Assembly (NCBI GenBank): GCA_010909165.1
Contig: MU008157.1
Location: 1,054,001 to 1,118,000 of the forward strand
Length of the DNA: 64,000 nucleotides
DNA from: Anthoceros angustus
Taxonomy: Eukaryota > Streptophyta > Anthocerotopsida > Anthocerotales > Anthocerotaceae
Reading direction: 5' to 3'
The position numbers were made by a program, and so were the translations under genes. Below, piece after piece: positions 53,854-64,000 of the stretch. The notes beneath the pieces are model-generated. The model saw nothing but the letters and a program-made list of their open reading frames with translations. It had not been told where the DNA came from and did no database searches. Numbering within the stretch: position 1 is the first letter of the stretch; every line of letters starts with the position of its first letter.

Positions 53854-55715
53854 CTCTATTTCATCACCTTGTCGCCTTGTTTCAGCCTTTTCTATAGCTC
53901 GCCATATAGATGCACAAGGGAAGAGGGCCAAGTGGCAGCCATGTCTCGCCGGCGTTGCTTGGGAAGTGCTTGGCGTCCTCAATCGCTTTGAATTCTCACG
54001 GTCTGCGGTGTTGGTAGGCAATCTATGAACCGCCTTGATGAGACCATCTTAGACTCCGGCGTTCTTCATTGCTTGCCATAGTACTCAATAGATCGGTACC
54101 TTGTCAAAGGCTTTGGCGAGGTCAATAAAGCAACATCTTCGTTTGTTACCCTTTTTTCCCGATTAGGAGTGGAGTTCAATTAGGTGGGCTTGCCCGCTAT
54201 ATATCCTTCTTTGGAAGCTTGCGGCATGTTTTGTGTCTCGACATCGTCTCCAATAATCGTAGCTCACATACCTTGCTCTATAGCTTATGGAAGATGAAGT
54301 TTACCATGATTGTTCGATAATTGTTCATCATCATGTTATCACATGACTTGTAGTGGTATATGAGATACTCTTTCTCCGATCGGTGGTAGTTCCCCTGTCT
54401 TGTATACCCCCTCAAAGTAGCTTAGTGATATGTTGCTAAAGGTAAGTTGGTGTCTATAGTTGGTTTTACGATGTCTGCTATGAGGCCCACCTTATGAATT
54501 GCCCTGCCACAACAAGATAAGAGCGTTTCAAAGGTTTGTCACTAATGTGAGCACTTAAGCATGCTTGTACCCGAATGTCCAATTGTGCATTGAGGAGGAC
54601 CTTGGTCACATTGCCGCCATTGAAGTTGCTTGGGCGCCCGTGCCGCCCAGGCTGGTTCTGAATATTCAGCCGTCCTTGTGTACCTTGACCTCCACTAGTG
54701 GAATTTAAGATGCATTTATTAGCCTCTAACAGAAACTTTGAAATATCGACGAAGACCCACTCGTTTCTATTGTCTTTCACAATTGTTTTTAATATACTTA
54801 GCGTTCTTTAAAAGTTTTGAATATAGAATTTTTACAGATTTGTTCTAACCATTGGTTTACATAAGGTCTTCAAATATAAAGATGTTTTAGAAATTATTTT
54901 CTTTCTTTGTTTTGTCATGGATTTCAAATCGTTGCCCTTGGTTGAAGTGGAGTCCAACTTTGACACTCTTTTAAGTTGGATGAGAGGTTCATAATGTTCT
55001 CTCTTTGCATCAAATAGAATACTTAAAGGTCTTGGCGTAGAAGAGGCGTATCATATTTACACATCAACGTCTTGCTTTGCATCGACCATACGAATATCCT
55101 TCTCCTCAAGGCTACACTTAACCATTGGATGGCAGTTGCATCACCCCATAAACCGTTTAACTTTGCTGGCAATTTCATATTATATATATCTTTGTTTGAT
55201 ATTTCGATATTTGGTCCATGGATGGCAACCAAGACCTCACGAATATATTTCCACATTGCCATTGCGTTGGGATCTTTTCTTCTATGCTTCTTTCCAATTG
55301 CGACATTGCTTTGATTCGCAGTTCCGCAGATGTTATTGTTCCATCCAATAAATATGCAATGGAGTCGAATAAGCGATGCCTACAATGTATCGGAAATCTT
55401 CACTTGTTTCAAGTCCATTATGTCGTAAAGCGGTGTATATATCCGGTAATTGTGTGCTCGTTTCCATTTGTTACGAGTCCTCAAAAATCTATTGTTTCTT
55501 GAAGAAAACTTCATGTAGCTACGGACATATATGCAATAAGTTATTTTCTTGAAGAAATGTTGAATCGTAGGCATCACAAGTTTTTCCAATAAGAGTGCCT
55601 TATATGTGGAGGCCTACTTCACCTCTAAGTAATTGCCTTAAACATACTAGTGCTTGGGTGGGCAAAGCCTCGTTACCTTTAACCTCTTAAGTTATTTTGA
55701 TAAACAATAATTCCT
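53854..55715 (-). pseudogene. OTU-RT element, minus-strand copy 3
   Basis: RT fragment 53854-54480, linker to 54780, OTU region 54785-55465, then the 5' region. It shows PAKLNGLWGDATAIQWLS and the KYIREVLVAIHGPN segment that is missing from the plus copy. The catalytic-Cys word GDCLFDS is replaced because of changes near 55374. The right end joins TACTTGCATG to a second LTR fragment. Confidence 0.65.
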
Positions 55716-55717
55716 AC

Positions 55718-55853
55718 TTGCATGAGAAGACAACTTCATGTCTATTCACCTAATGACATAACCCTAACGAACGGGTATTTGTAAATAATTCTAAGTACTT
55801 ACACATGCCTCCTCTATGGGATAGTACCCTAAACCCTCATCATAATCCCAACA
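55718..55853 (-). repeat. Truncated copia-type LTR
   Basis: Only the outer 136 bp of the 229-bp LTR are present. The inner part is replaced by OTU-element 5' DNA joined at CTTGCATG. Confidence 0.8.
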
Positions 55854-57960
55854 CTCTATTTCATCACCTTGTCGCCTTGTTTCAGCCTTTTCTATAGCTC
55901 GCCATATAGATGCACAAGGAAGAGGGCCAAGTGGGCAGCCATGTCTCGCCGGCGTTGCTTGGGAAGTGCTTGGTGCGTCCTCAATCGGTTTGAATTCTCA
56001 CGGTCTGCGGTGTTGGTAGGCAATCTATGAACCGCCTTGATGAGACCATCTTAGACTCGGCGTTCTTCATTGCTTGCCATAGTACTCAATAGATCGTACC
56101 TTGTCAAAGGCTTTGGCGAGGTCAATAAAGCAACATAATGTCTTCGTTTGTTACCCTTTTTTCTGATTAGGAGTGGAGTTCAATTAGGTGGGCTTGCCGC
56201 TATATATCCTTCTTTGGAAGCTTGCACGGCATGTTTTGTGTCTCGACATCGTCTCCAATAATCGTAGCTCACATACCTTGCTCTATAGCTTATGGAAGAT
56301 GAAGTTTACCATGATTGTTCGATAATTGTTCATCATCATGTTATCACATGACTTGTAGCTGGTATATGAGATACTCTTTCTCCGATCGGTGGTAGTTCCC
56401 ATCTTGTATACCCCTCAAAGTAGCTTAGTGATATGTTGCTAAAGGTAAGTGGTGTCTATAGTTGGTTTTAGGATGTCGCCTTATGAATTGCCCCGCCACA
56501 ACAAGATAAGAGCGTTTCAAAGGTTTGTCACTAATGTGAGCACCTAAGCATGCTTGCACCGAATGTCAATTGTGCATTGAGGAGGACCTTGGTCACATTG
56601 CCGCCATTGAAGTTGCTTGGCGCCGTGCCGCCAGCTGGTTCTGAATATTCAGCCGTCCTTGTGTACCTTGACCTCCACTAGTGGAATTTAAGATGCATTT
56701 ATTAGCCTCTAATGAAACTTTGAATATCGTGAAGACCCACTCGTTTCTATTGTCTTTCACAATTGTTTTTAATATACTTGCGTTCTTTAAAAGTTTTGAA
56801 TATAGAATTTTTACAGATTTGTTCTAACCATTGGTTTACATAAGGTCTTCAAATATAAAGATGTTTTAGAAATTATTTTCTTTTCTTTGTTTTGTCATGG
56901 ATTTCAAATCGTTGCCCTTGGTTGAAGTGGAGTCCAACTTTGACACTCTTTTAAGTTGGATGAGAGGTTCATAATGTTCTCTTTGCATCAAATAGAATAC
57001 TTAAAGGTCTTGGCGTAGAAGAGGCGGGCGTATCATATTTACACATCAACGTCTTGCTTTGCATCGACCATACGAATATCCTTCTCCTCAAGGCTACACT
57101 TAACCATTGGATGGCGGTTGCATCACCCCATAAGCCGTTTAACTTTGCTGGCAATTTCATATTATATATATCTTGATATTTCGATATTTGGTCCATGGAT
57201 GGCAACCAAGACCTCACGAATATATTTCCACAGTTGCCATTGCGTTGGGATCTTTTCTTCTATGCTTCTTTCCAATTGCGACATTGCTTTGATTCGCGAT
57301 TCGCAGATGTTATTGTTCCATCCAATAAATATGCAATGGAGTCGAATAAATGCCTACAATGTATCGGAAATCTTCACTTGTTTCAAGTCCATTATGTCGT
57401 AAAGCGGTGTATATATCCGTAATTGTGTGCTCGTTTCCATTTGTTACGAGTCCTCAAAATCTATTGTTTCTTGAAGAAAACTTCATGTAGCTACACGGAC
57501 ATATATGCAATAAGTTATTTCTTGAAGAAATGTTGAATCGTAGGCATCACAAGTTTTTCCAATAAGAGTGCCTTATATGTGGAGGCCTACTTCACCTCTA
57601 AGTAATTGCCTTAAACATACTAGTGCTTAGGGTCCGAGCAAAGCCTCGTTACCTTTAACCTCTTAAGTTATTTTGATAAACAATAATTCCTACTTGCATG
57701 CATGATTTCGTACTCATAGATAGAGGCTTATTTCATCTATAAGTAACCACTTTAAATGATTAGTTTGCTTGGAATTTAAGCAAAGCCAACGGAATGAAAT
57801 ACGTATGTAGCTAGAAAGACATATATAGCGATGTTGTTCATGACGAAACTTTGAAAAATATTATATATATTTATACAATAACATATATTATTAATATATT
57901 TTTGAAGTTCCAAGGTCTAAAGTCTAAGGTTTTAGAAAAGCCTTGCAATTAAGGTGGCAT
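55854..57960 (-). pseudogene. OTU-RT element, minus-strand copy 4
   Basis: RT fragment 55854-56470, OTU region about 56870-57420, 5' region with promoter monomers to 57800 and the AT-rich leader to 57960. Frames are broken as in the other copies. Confidence 0.65.
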
Positions 57961-58139
57961 GTTACTTACCTACCACGAGGGTGACCCCTACCGCTCACAT
58001 TTGGCACCTACTCTCCTCACCACAAGGTGGTTTCGACCCGTTCTTTTCCTAAGTATCCTCCTTGCCTTCCTAACAACATCCTACAACTCAAGTTCCAAAA
58101 GAACCAAAAAGCATGCTTCCTCTACACCATTTCTAATCA

Positions 58140-58715
58140 AAAGAAGTTGAACTGTTGCAAAACAAACTCACTTGATCCGATGGCGGAACTTTTGCGTTCC
58201 CACGATGTTCTTTTATTCCCAACTTGTACTCGGCTTTGAGGCGTCACAATATATGGCCAGCTTTGCCTCCGCTCCATATCGTGCAATTAAGAATTGTCTT
58301 CATGAACTCCGGATGGAATTCTTCTAATGAGCGGTGTGCTTGAGTACCATGTAGACCGACATCTTTCTCTATGGTCCTTGGGCAAAGAACACAATAATTC
58401 TAGAAGGAGTCTGTTAATATGAACCCCTTCTTTTGGTTTTGGACCCCTTTCACGAAGTCGACACAATCCTTAATACGACATTACCCTTGTTGTTCCGTCC
58501 ACAAACAAAAAGTCTGCATTTTTCTATTGACATGATAGAGAGCCTATGTAGAGCGCCGGCCGCCCTCCGTGATGTGTTCATGGACACCATTCAATAACTT
58601 CGGATCAAAACTAAACATGGTTCTACGTTGGAAAGAAACAAAACCGAATGTTGTATCGACATAGAATGTATGACCACTTCTAAGTTCCACGTCGCTCCAC
58701 TTCTAGGTCTTCAAA
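58140..58715 (-). pseudogene. Gypsy-type gag fragment, copy 2
   Basis: Copy of 61800-62375, more decayed. It ends on the right at one 23-bp satellite unit. It lies upstream (5' on the minus strand) of the OTU-RT copy 4 DNA, not of a protease. Confidence 0.55.
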
Positions 58716-59264
58716 CCGCTCGTTCTTGCCCATTGCTTGGCATCTTCGTTTTCCTCAACTTCTTCCTCATCAACTGCTTGCGTAAGCACCGAGCGATTGT
58801 GGTCGTAGCCTATGGATCATTCCTTTGCCGTTCGGTTTAGGAGAACATTCGTGCACCTATTGGGCCTCTTAGAGATGAGTGGCGAGAGGCTGCCATCGCC
58901 ATATAGATTGGCCATTGCATTTGGCTTTGAGTTTGTGTTTCTAATATGCAAAACACAGTCTATTTTCTTTCTTGTAATTCTTTATATGTAGCTTAATCAG
59001 TGATTGTCCTAGTGTATCTCCATTGGAATTGCTCAAGGATGCAATCCAACAAAATAGTACACTAGGATTCCTACCTAGATTTGCAGCCATAGATTTTCTA
59101 GAGAAAAATCAACACAAACATCATTTTTGATTATCTTTGTTTCATTGAATTTAGACTTCATTTCTAATCAAGGAACAACAAAGAACACATTTTGTGCACA
59201 TCTTCTAATGCACAAAGAATGTGCATCTACCTAGATGCAACATACATAGTATGCTATGATACCA

Positions 59265-59494
59265 TGACTATAAGAACTATAATTATAAGGACTATATAGG
59301 TCAATTAATAATAATAAAGAATAATTACATTGTATTCATCGAGAAAAACAACTTGCTTATGCATGAGAAGACAACTTCATGTCTATTCACCTAATGACAT
59401 AACCCTAACGAACGGGTATTTGTAAATAATTCTAAGTACTTACACATGCCTCCTCTATGGGATAGTACCCTAAACCCTCATCATAATCCCAACA
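59265..59494 (-). repeat. Copia-type LTR, minus-strand copy 3
   Basis: Full-length LTR with primer site at 59253-59264 and the copia leader at 58815-59250. Same RT junction as the other copies. Confidence 0.8.
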
Positions 59495-61620
59495 CTCTAT
59501 TTCATCACCTTGTCGCCTTGTTTCAGCCTTTTCTATAGCTCTGCCATATAGATGCACAAGGGAAGAGGGCCAAGTGGGCAGCCATGTCTCGCACCGGCGT
59601 TGCTTGGGAAGTGCTTGGTGCGTCCTCAATCAGTTTGAATTCTCACAGTGCAGTGTTGGTAGGCAATCTATGAACCGCCTTGATGAGACCATCTTAGACT
59701 CCGACGTTCTTCATTGCTTGCCATAGTACTCAATAGATCGGTACCTTGTCAAAGGCTTTGGCGAGGTCAATAAAGCAACATGTCTTCGTTTGTTACCCTT
59801 TTTTCCCGATTAGGAGTGGAGTTCAATTAGGTGGGCTTGCCGCTATATATCCTTCTTTGGAAGCTTGCACGGCATGTTTTGTGTCTCAAGACATCGTCTC
59901 CAATAATCAGCTCACATACCTTGCTCTATAGCTTATGGAAGATGAAGTTTACCATGATTGTTCGATAATTGTTCATCATCATGTTATCACATGACTTGTA
60001 GCTGGTATATGAGATACTCTTTCTCCGATCGGTGGTAGTTCCCTGTCTTGTATACCCCTCAAAGTAGCTTAGTGATATGTTGCTAAAGGTAAGTGGTGTC
60101 TATAGTTGGTTTTAGGATGTCGCCTTATGAATTGCCCCGCCACAACAAGATAAGAGCGTTTCAAAGGTTTGTCACTAATGTGAGCACCTAAGCATGCTTG
60201 CACCGAATGTCAATTGTGCATTGAGGAGGACCTTGGTCACATTGCCGCCATTGAAGTTGCTTGGCGCCGCAGGCTGGTTCTGAATATTCAGCCGTCCTTG
60301 TGTACCTTGACCTCCACTAGTGGAATTTAAGATGCATTTATTAGCCTCTAATGTAAACTTTGAATATCGATGAAGACCCACTCGTTTCTATTGTCTTTCA
60401 CAATTGTTTTTAATATACTTCGCGTTCTTTAAAAGTTTTGAATATAGAATTTTTTTACGAAGATTTGTTCTAACCATTGGTTTACATAAGGTCTTCAAAT
60501 ATAAAGATGTTTTAGAAATTATTTTTCTTTTCTTTGTTTTGTCATGGATTTCAAATGCGTTGCCCTTGGTTGAAGTGGAGTCCAACTTTGACACTCTTTT
60601 AAGTTGGATGAGAGGTTCATAATGTTCTCTCTTTGCATCAAATAGAATACTTAAAGGTCTTGACGTTGAAGAGGCGCGTATCATATTTACACATCAACGT
60701 CTTGCTTTGCATCGACCATACGAATATCCTTCTCCTCAAGGCTACACTTAACCATTGGATGGCGGTTGCATCACCCCATAAGCCGTTTAACTTTGCTGGC
60801 AATTTCATATTATATATATCTTGTTTGATATTTCGATATTTGGTCCATGGATGGCAACCAAGACCTCACGAATATATTTCCACGATTGCCATTGCGTTGG
60901 GATCTTTTCTTCTATGCTTCTTTCCAATTGCGACATTGCTTTGATTCGCAGATGTTATTGTTCCATCCAATAAATATGCAATGGAGTCGAATAAGCGATG
61001 CCTACAATGTATCGGAAATCTTCACTTGTTTCAAGTCCATTATGTCGTAAACGGTGTATATATCCGGTAATTGTGTGCTCGTTTCCATTTGTTACGAGTC
61101 CTCAAAATCTATTGTTTCTTGAAGAAAACTTCATGTAGCTACACGGACATATATGCGCAATAAGTTATTTCTTGAAGAAATGTTGAATCGTAGGCATCAC
61201 AAGTTTTTCCAATAAGAGTGCCTTATATGTGGAGGCCTACTTCACTTCTAAGTAATTGCCTTAAACATACTAGTCTGCTTAGGGTCTGAGCAAAGCCTCG
61301 TTACCTTTAACCTCTTAAGTTATTTTGATAAACAATAATTCCTACTTGCATGCATGATTTCGACTCATAGATAGAGGCTTATTTCATCTATAAGTAACCA
61401 CTTTAAGCAGTTAGTTTGCTTGGAATTTAAGCAAAGCCAACGGAATGAAATCGTATGTAGCTAGAAAGACATATATAGCGATGTTGTTCATGACCAAACT
61501 TTGAAAAATATTATATATATTTATACAATAACATATATTATTAATATATTTTTGAAGTTCCAAGGTCTAAAGTCTAAGGTTTTAGAAAAGCCTTGCAATT
61601 AAGGTGGCATGTTACTTACC
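59495..61620 (-). pseudogene. OTU-RT element, minus-strand copy 5
   Basis: Most complete minus-strand copy: RT fragment 59495-60120, linker, OTU region 60388-61090 (EREHYEPLI and the basic tail in one 98-codon frame), 5' region with monomers to 61450. Catalytic-Cys region changed (near 60990). No complete ORF. Confidence 0.68.
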
Positions 61621-61799
61621 TACCACGAGGTGACCCCCTACCGCTCACATTTGGCACCTACTCTCCTCACCACAAGGTGGTTTCGACCCGTTCTTTTCCC
61701 TAAGTATCCTCCTTGCCTTCCTAACAACATCCTACAACTCAAGTTCCAAAAGAACCAAAAACGTTCGGCATGCTTCCTCTACACCATTTCTAATCAAAA

Positions 61800-62375
61800 G
61801 AAGTTGAACCTGTTGCAAAACAAACTCACTTGATCCAGTGGCCGGAACTTTTGCGTTCCCACAGTGTTGCTGTTTTATTCCCAACTTGTACTCGGCTTTG
61901 AGGCGTCACAATATATGGCCAGCTTTGCCTCCTGCTCCATATCAGGCAATTTAAGAATTGTCTTCATGAACTCCAGATGGAATTCTTCTAATGAGCCAGT
62001 GTGCTTCAGGGAGTACCATGTAGACCGACATCTTTCTCTATGGTCCTTGGGCAAAGAACACAATAATTCAAGAAGGAGCTGTTAATATACGAACCCCCTT
62101 CTTTTGGTTTTGGACCCCTTTCACGAAGTCGACACAATCCTTAATACAGACATTACCCTTGTTGTTCCGTCCACAAACAAAAAGTCTGCATTTTTCTATT
62201 GACATGATAGAGAGCCTATGTAGAGCGCCCTCCGTGATGTGTTCATGGACACCATTCAATAACTTCAGATCAAAACTAAACATGGTTCTACGTTGGAAAG
62301 AAACAAAACCGAATGTTGTATCGACATAGAATGTATGACCACTTCTAAGTTCCACGTCGCTCCACTTCTAGGTCT
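61800..62375 (-). pseudogene. Gypsy-type gag fragment, copy 3 (best preserved)
   Basis: The minus-strand frame 62355-62068 (95 codons) begins in satellite sequence, reads ELRSGHTFYVDTTFGFVSFQ, and continues with a basic segment. After a shift, 62063-61875 gives GSLEEFHLEFMKTILKLPDM and EQEAKLAIY, resembling the Ty3-type capsid segment of retrotransposon gag (x-L-x-x-F...F...). Structural role inferred. The three copies each carry one or more 23-bp satellite units at the 5' side. Confidence 0.55.
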
Positions 62376-62469
62376 TCAAAGCGTCGTTCTTGCCCATTGC
62401 TTGGCATCTTCGTTTTCCTCAACTTCTTCCTCATCAACCGCTTGCGTAAGCACCGAGCAGTTGTGGTCG

Positions 62470-62934
62470 TAGCCTATGGATCATTCCTTTGCCGTTTTGG
62501 TTTAGGAGAACATTCGTGCACCTATTGGGCCTCTTAGAGATGAGCTGAGCAGGGCGAGGCTGCCATCGCTGGCCATATAGATTGGCCATTGCATTTGGCC
62601 TGAGTTTGTGTTTCTAATATGCAAAACAGTCTATTTTCTTTCTTGTAATTCTTTATATGTAGCCAATCAGTGATTGTCCTAGTGTATCTCCATTGAATTG
62701 CTCAAGGATGCAATCCAACAAAATAGTACACTAGGATTCCTACCTAGATTTGCACGCCATAGATTTTCTAGAGAAAAATCAACACAAACATCATTTTTGA
62801 TTATCTTTGTTTCATTGAATTTAGACTTCATTTCTAATCAAGGAACAACAAAGAACACATTTTGTGCACATCTTCTAATGCACAAAGAATGTGCATCTAC
62901 CTAGATGCAACATACATAGTATGCTATGATACCA
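62470..62934 (-). repeat. Copia internal leader/gag fragment
   Basis: Corresponds to 30830-31149 plus 31150-31326. Includes the primer site (GCTATGATACCA at 62923-62934). Confidence 0.6.
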
Positions 62935-63165
62935 TGACTATAAGAACTATAATTATAAGGACTATATAGGTCAATTAATAATAAATAAAGAATAATTACA
63001 TTGTATTCATCGAGAAAAACAACTTGCTTATGCATGAGAAGACAACTTCATGTCTATTCACCTAATGACATAACCCTAACGAGCGGGTATTTGTAAATAA
63101 TTCTAAGTACTTACACATGCCTCCTCTATGGGATAGTACCCTAAACCCTCATCATAATCCCAACA
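62935..63165 (-). repeat. Copia-type LTR, minus-strand copy 4
   Basis: Full-length LTR adjoining the same RT sequence as in all the other copies. Confidence 0.8.
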
Positions 63166-63345
63166 CTCTATTTCATCACCTTGTCGCCTTGTTTCAGCCT
63201 TTTCTATAGCTCGCCATATAGATGCACAAGGGAAGAGGGCCAAGTGGGCAGCCATGTCTCGCCGGCGTTGCTTGGCATCTTCGTTTGTTACCCTTTTTTC
63301 CCGATTAGGAGTGGAGTTCAATTAGGTGGGCTTGCCGCTATATAT
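63166..63345 (-). pseudogene. OTU-RT element, short RT fragment copy 6
   Basis: Starts as the other copies, then skips about 200 bp by joining at TTGCTTGG and ends at TATATCCTTCT, where a 56-bp repeat unit begins. Confidence 0.65.
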
Positions 63346-63532
63346 CCTTCTCCTCAAGGCTACACTTAACCATTGGATGGCAACCAAGACCTCACGAATA
63401 TATTTCCACGTTGCCATTGCGTTGGGTTTCGTCCCATGAGACTTGTGTGAAAGTTCGAGGCCTTGCGATGACCGATCGCTACTGCGGAGACACAACTTCT
63501 CGACCTTCTAAACAAGCAAGGCGCCCTCTACT

Positions 63533-63700
63533 CTCCTCAAGGCTACACTTAACCATTGGATGGCAACCAAGACCTCACGAATATCCTTCTCCTCAAGGCT
63601 ACACTTAACCATTGGATGGCAACCAAGACCTCACGAATATCCTTCTCCTCAAGGCTACACTTAACCATTGGATGGCAACCAAGACCTCACGAATATATTT
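63533..63700. repeat. 56-bp tandem repeat, three copies
   Basis: CTCCTCAAGGCTACACTTAA recurs at 63533, 63589 and 63645, each followed by CCATTGGATGGCAACCAAGA and CCTCACGAATATCCTT. A single copy is at 63350. In the complete element the two halves are separate (55089-55135 and 55215-55240). The unit arises by joining them at GGATGGCA and ACGAATAT. Confidence 0.92.
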
Positions 63701-63704
63701 CCAC

Positions 63705-64000
63705 GATTTCGTCCCTACTTCTAAGACCACTCTTCTCCACTCGGGGCGCTCTTTTACTTGCAGTTGGGATTCGTCCCTTAGGCTGCACATGGCCTTCCAC
63801 TAACACCTACACCTCTAATCCTCTACTCATCTTCTCATCTCCTCATCCTCTTCCTCCTATTCTAACCTCGATTCGGGCTTCTTGGTTTCGACTCGCCCTT
63901 ACACTGGGGTCGCCTCCACCAGCAAGTTCTTCCTTGGGCGGTTGCTATGAGTTTGACACCGGCGAGAACCTCAGTCTTTCCACGTAGTCTACCCCTCAAG
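63705..64000 (+). repeat. LTR-like repeat, copy 3 (cut by window end)
   Basis: Matches 26095-26420 and 34415-34700 with small deletions. It continues beyond the window. Confidence 0.7.

Overview
The window is nuclear DNA of a plant-lineage (streptophyte) eukaryote. It holds a two-exon chlorophyll a/b-binding protein gene with a transit peptide, an eight-exon DAWDLE/SNIP1-type FHA gene with GT-AG introns, and plant-type CACTA, Ty1/copia, Ty3/gypsy and LINE elements. Divergence of the two host proteins from the familiar seed-plant forms suggests a bryophyte, charophyte, lycophyte or fern, but the species cannot be fixed from the sequence alone.

Layout. 1-2.5 kb: decayed CACTA (TNP2-type) transposase on the minus strand. 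2.5-5.8 kb: gene-poor DNA with an AT-rich block, a double hairpin and short tandem repeats. 5.9-10.3 kb: the only clearly functional host genes, DDL (minus) and LHCB (plus), divergently arranged around a shared promoter region that has been tandemly duplicated. 10.3-12.9 kb: non-coding DNA and minisatellites. 12.9-16.4 kb: a truncated LINE (coiled-coil/RRM-like ORF1; AP-endonuclease and RT ORF2). 16.48-21.64 kb: a 5.16-kb copia element with two 162-bp LTRs, a tRNA-Met-type primer site and a pol that has lost the YVDD segment. 22-26 kb: minus-strand retroelement ORF with a globular N-terminal part and a coiled-coil C-terminal part. 26.7-28.3 kb: unassigned DNA with two short ORFs.

28.3-34 kb and 53.4-64 kb: repeated copies, in both orientations, of one composite element: a non-LTR retroelement fragment encoding an OTU-like cysteine protease followed by reverse transcriptase, with a copia LTR inserted at the same place in the RT of every copy. 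Between them, 34-53 kb is a mosaic of short repeat fragments (CTC microsatellites, hairpins, coiled-coil and gag pieces) plus a decayed gypsy polyprotein (protease, RT, RNase H, integrase) on the minus strand.

Two properties of the repeat regions stand out. First, sister copies differ mainly by tiny indels or substitutions at CAG/CTG/CCGG words, the plant CHG methylation context. Second, many fragments are joined exactly at short shared words (about 6-12 bp). Both may be biological, but both are also what uncorrected long reads over methylated repeats, or a repeat-confused assembly, would produce. The two host genes show neither sign.
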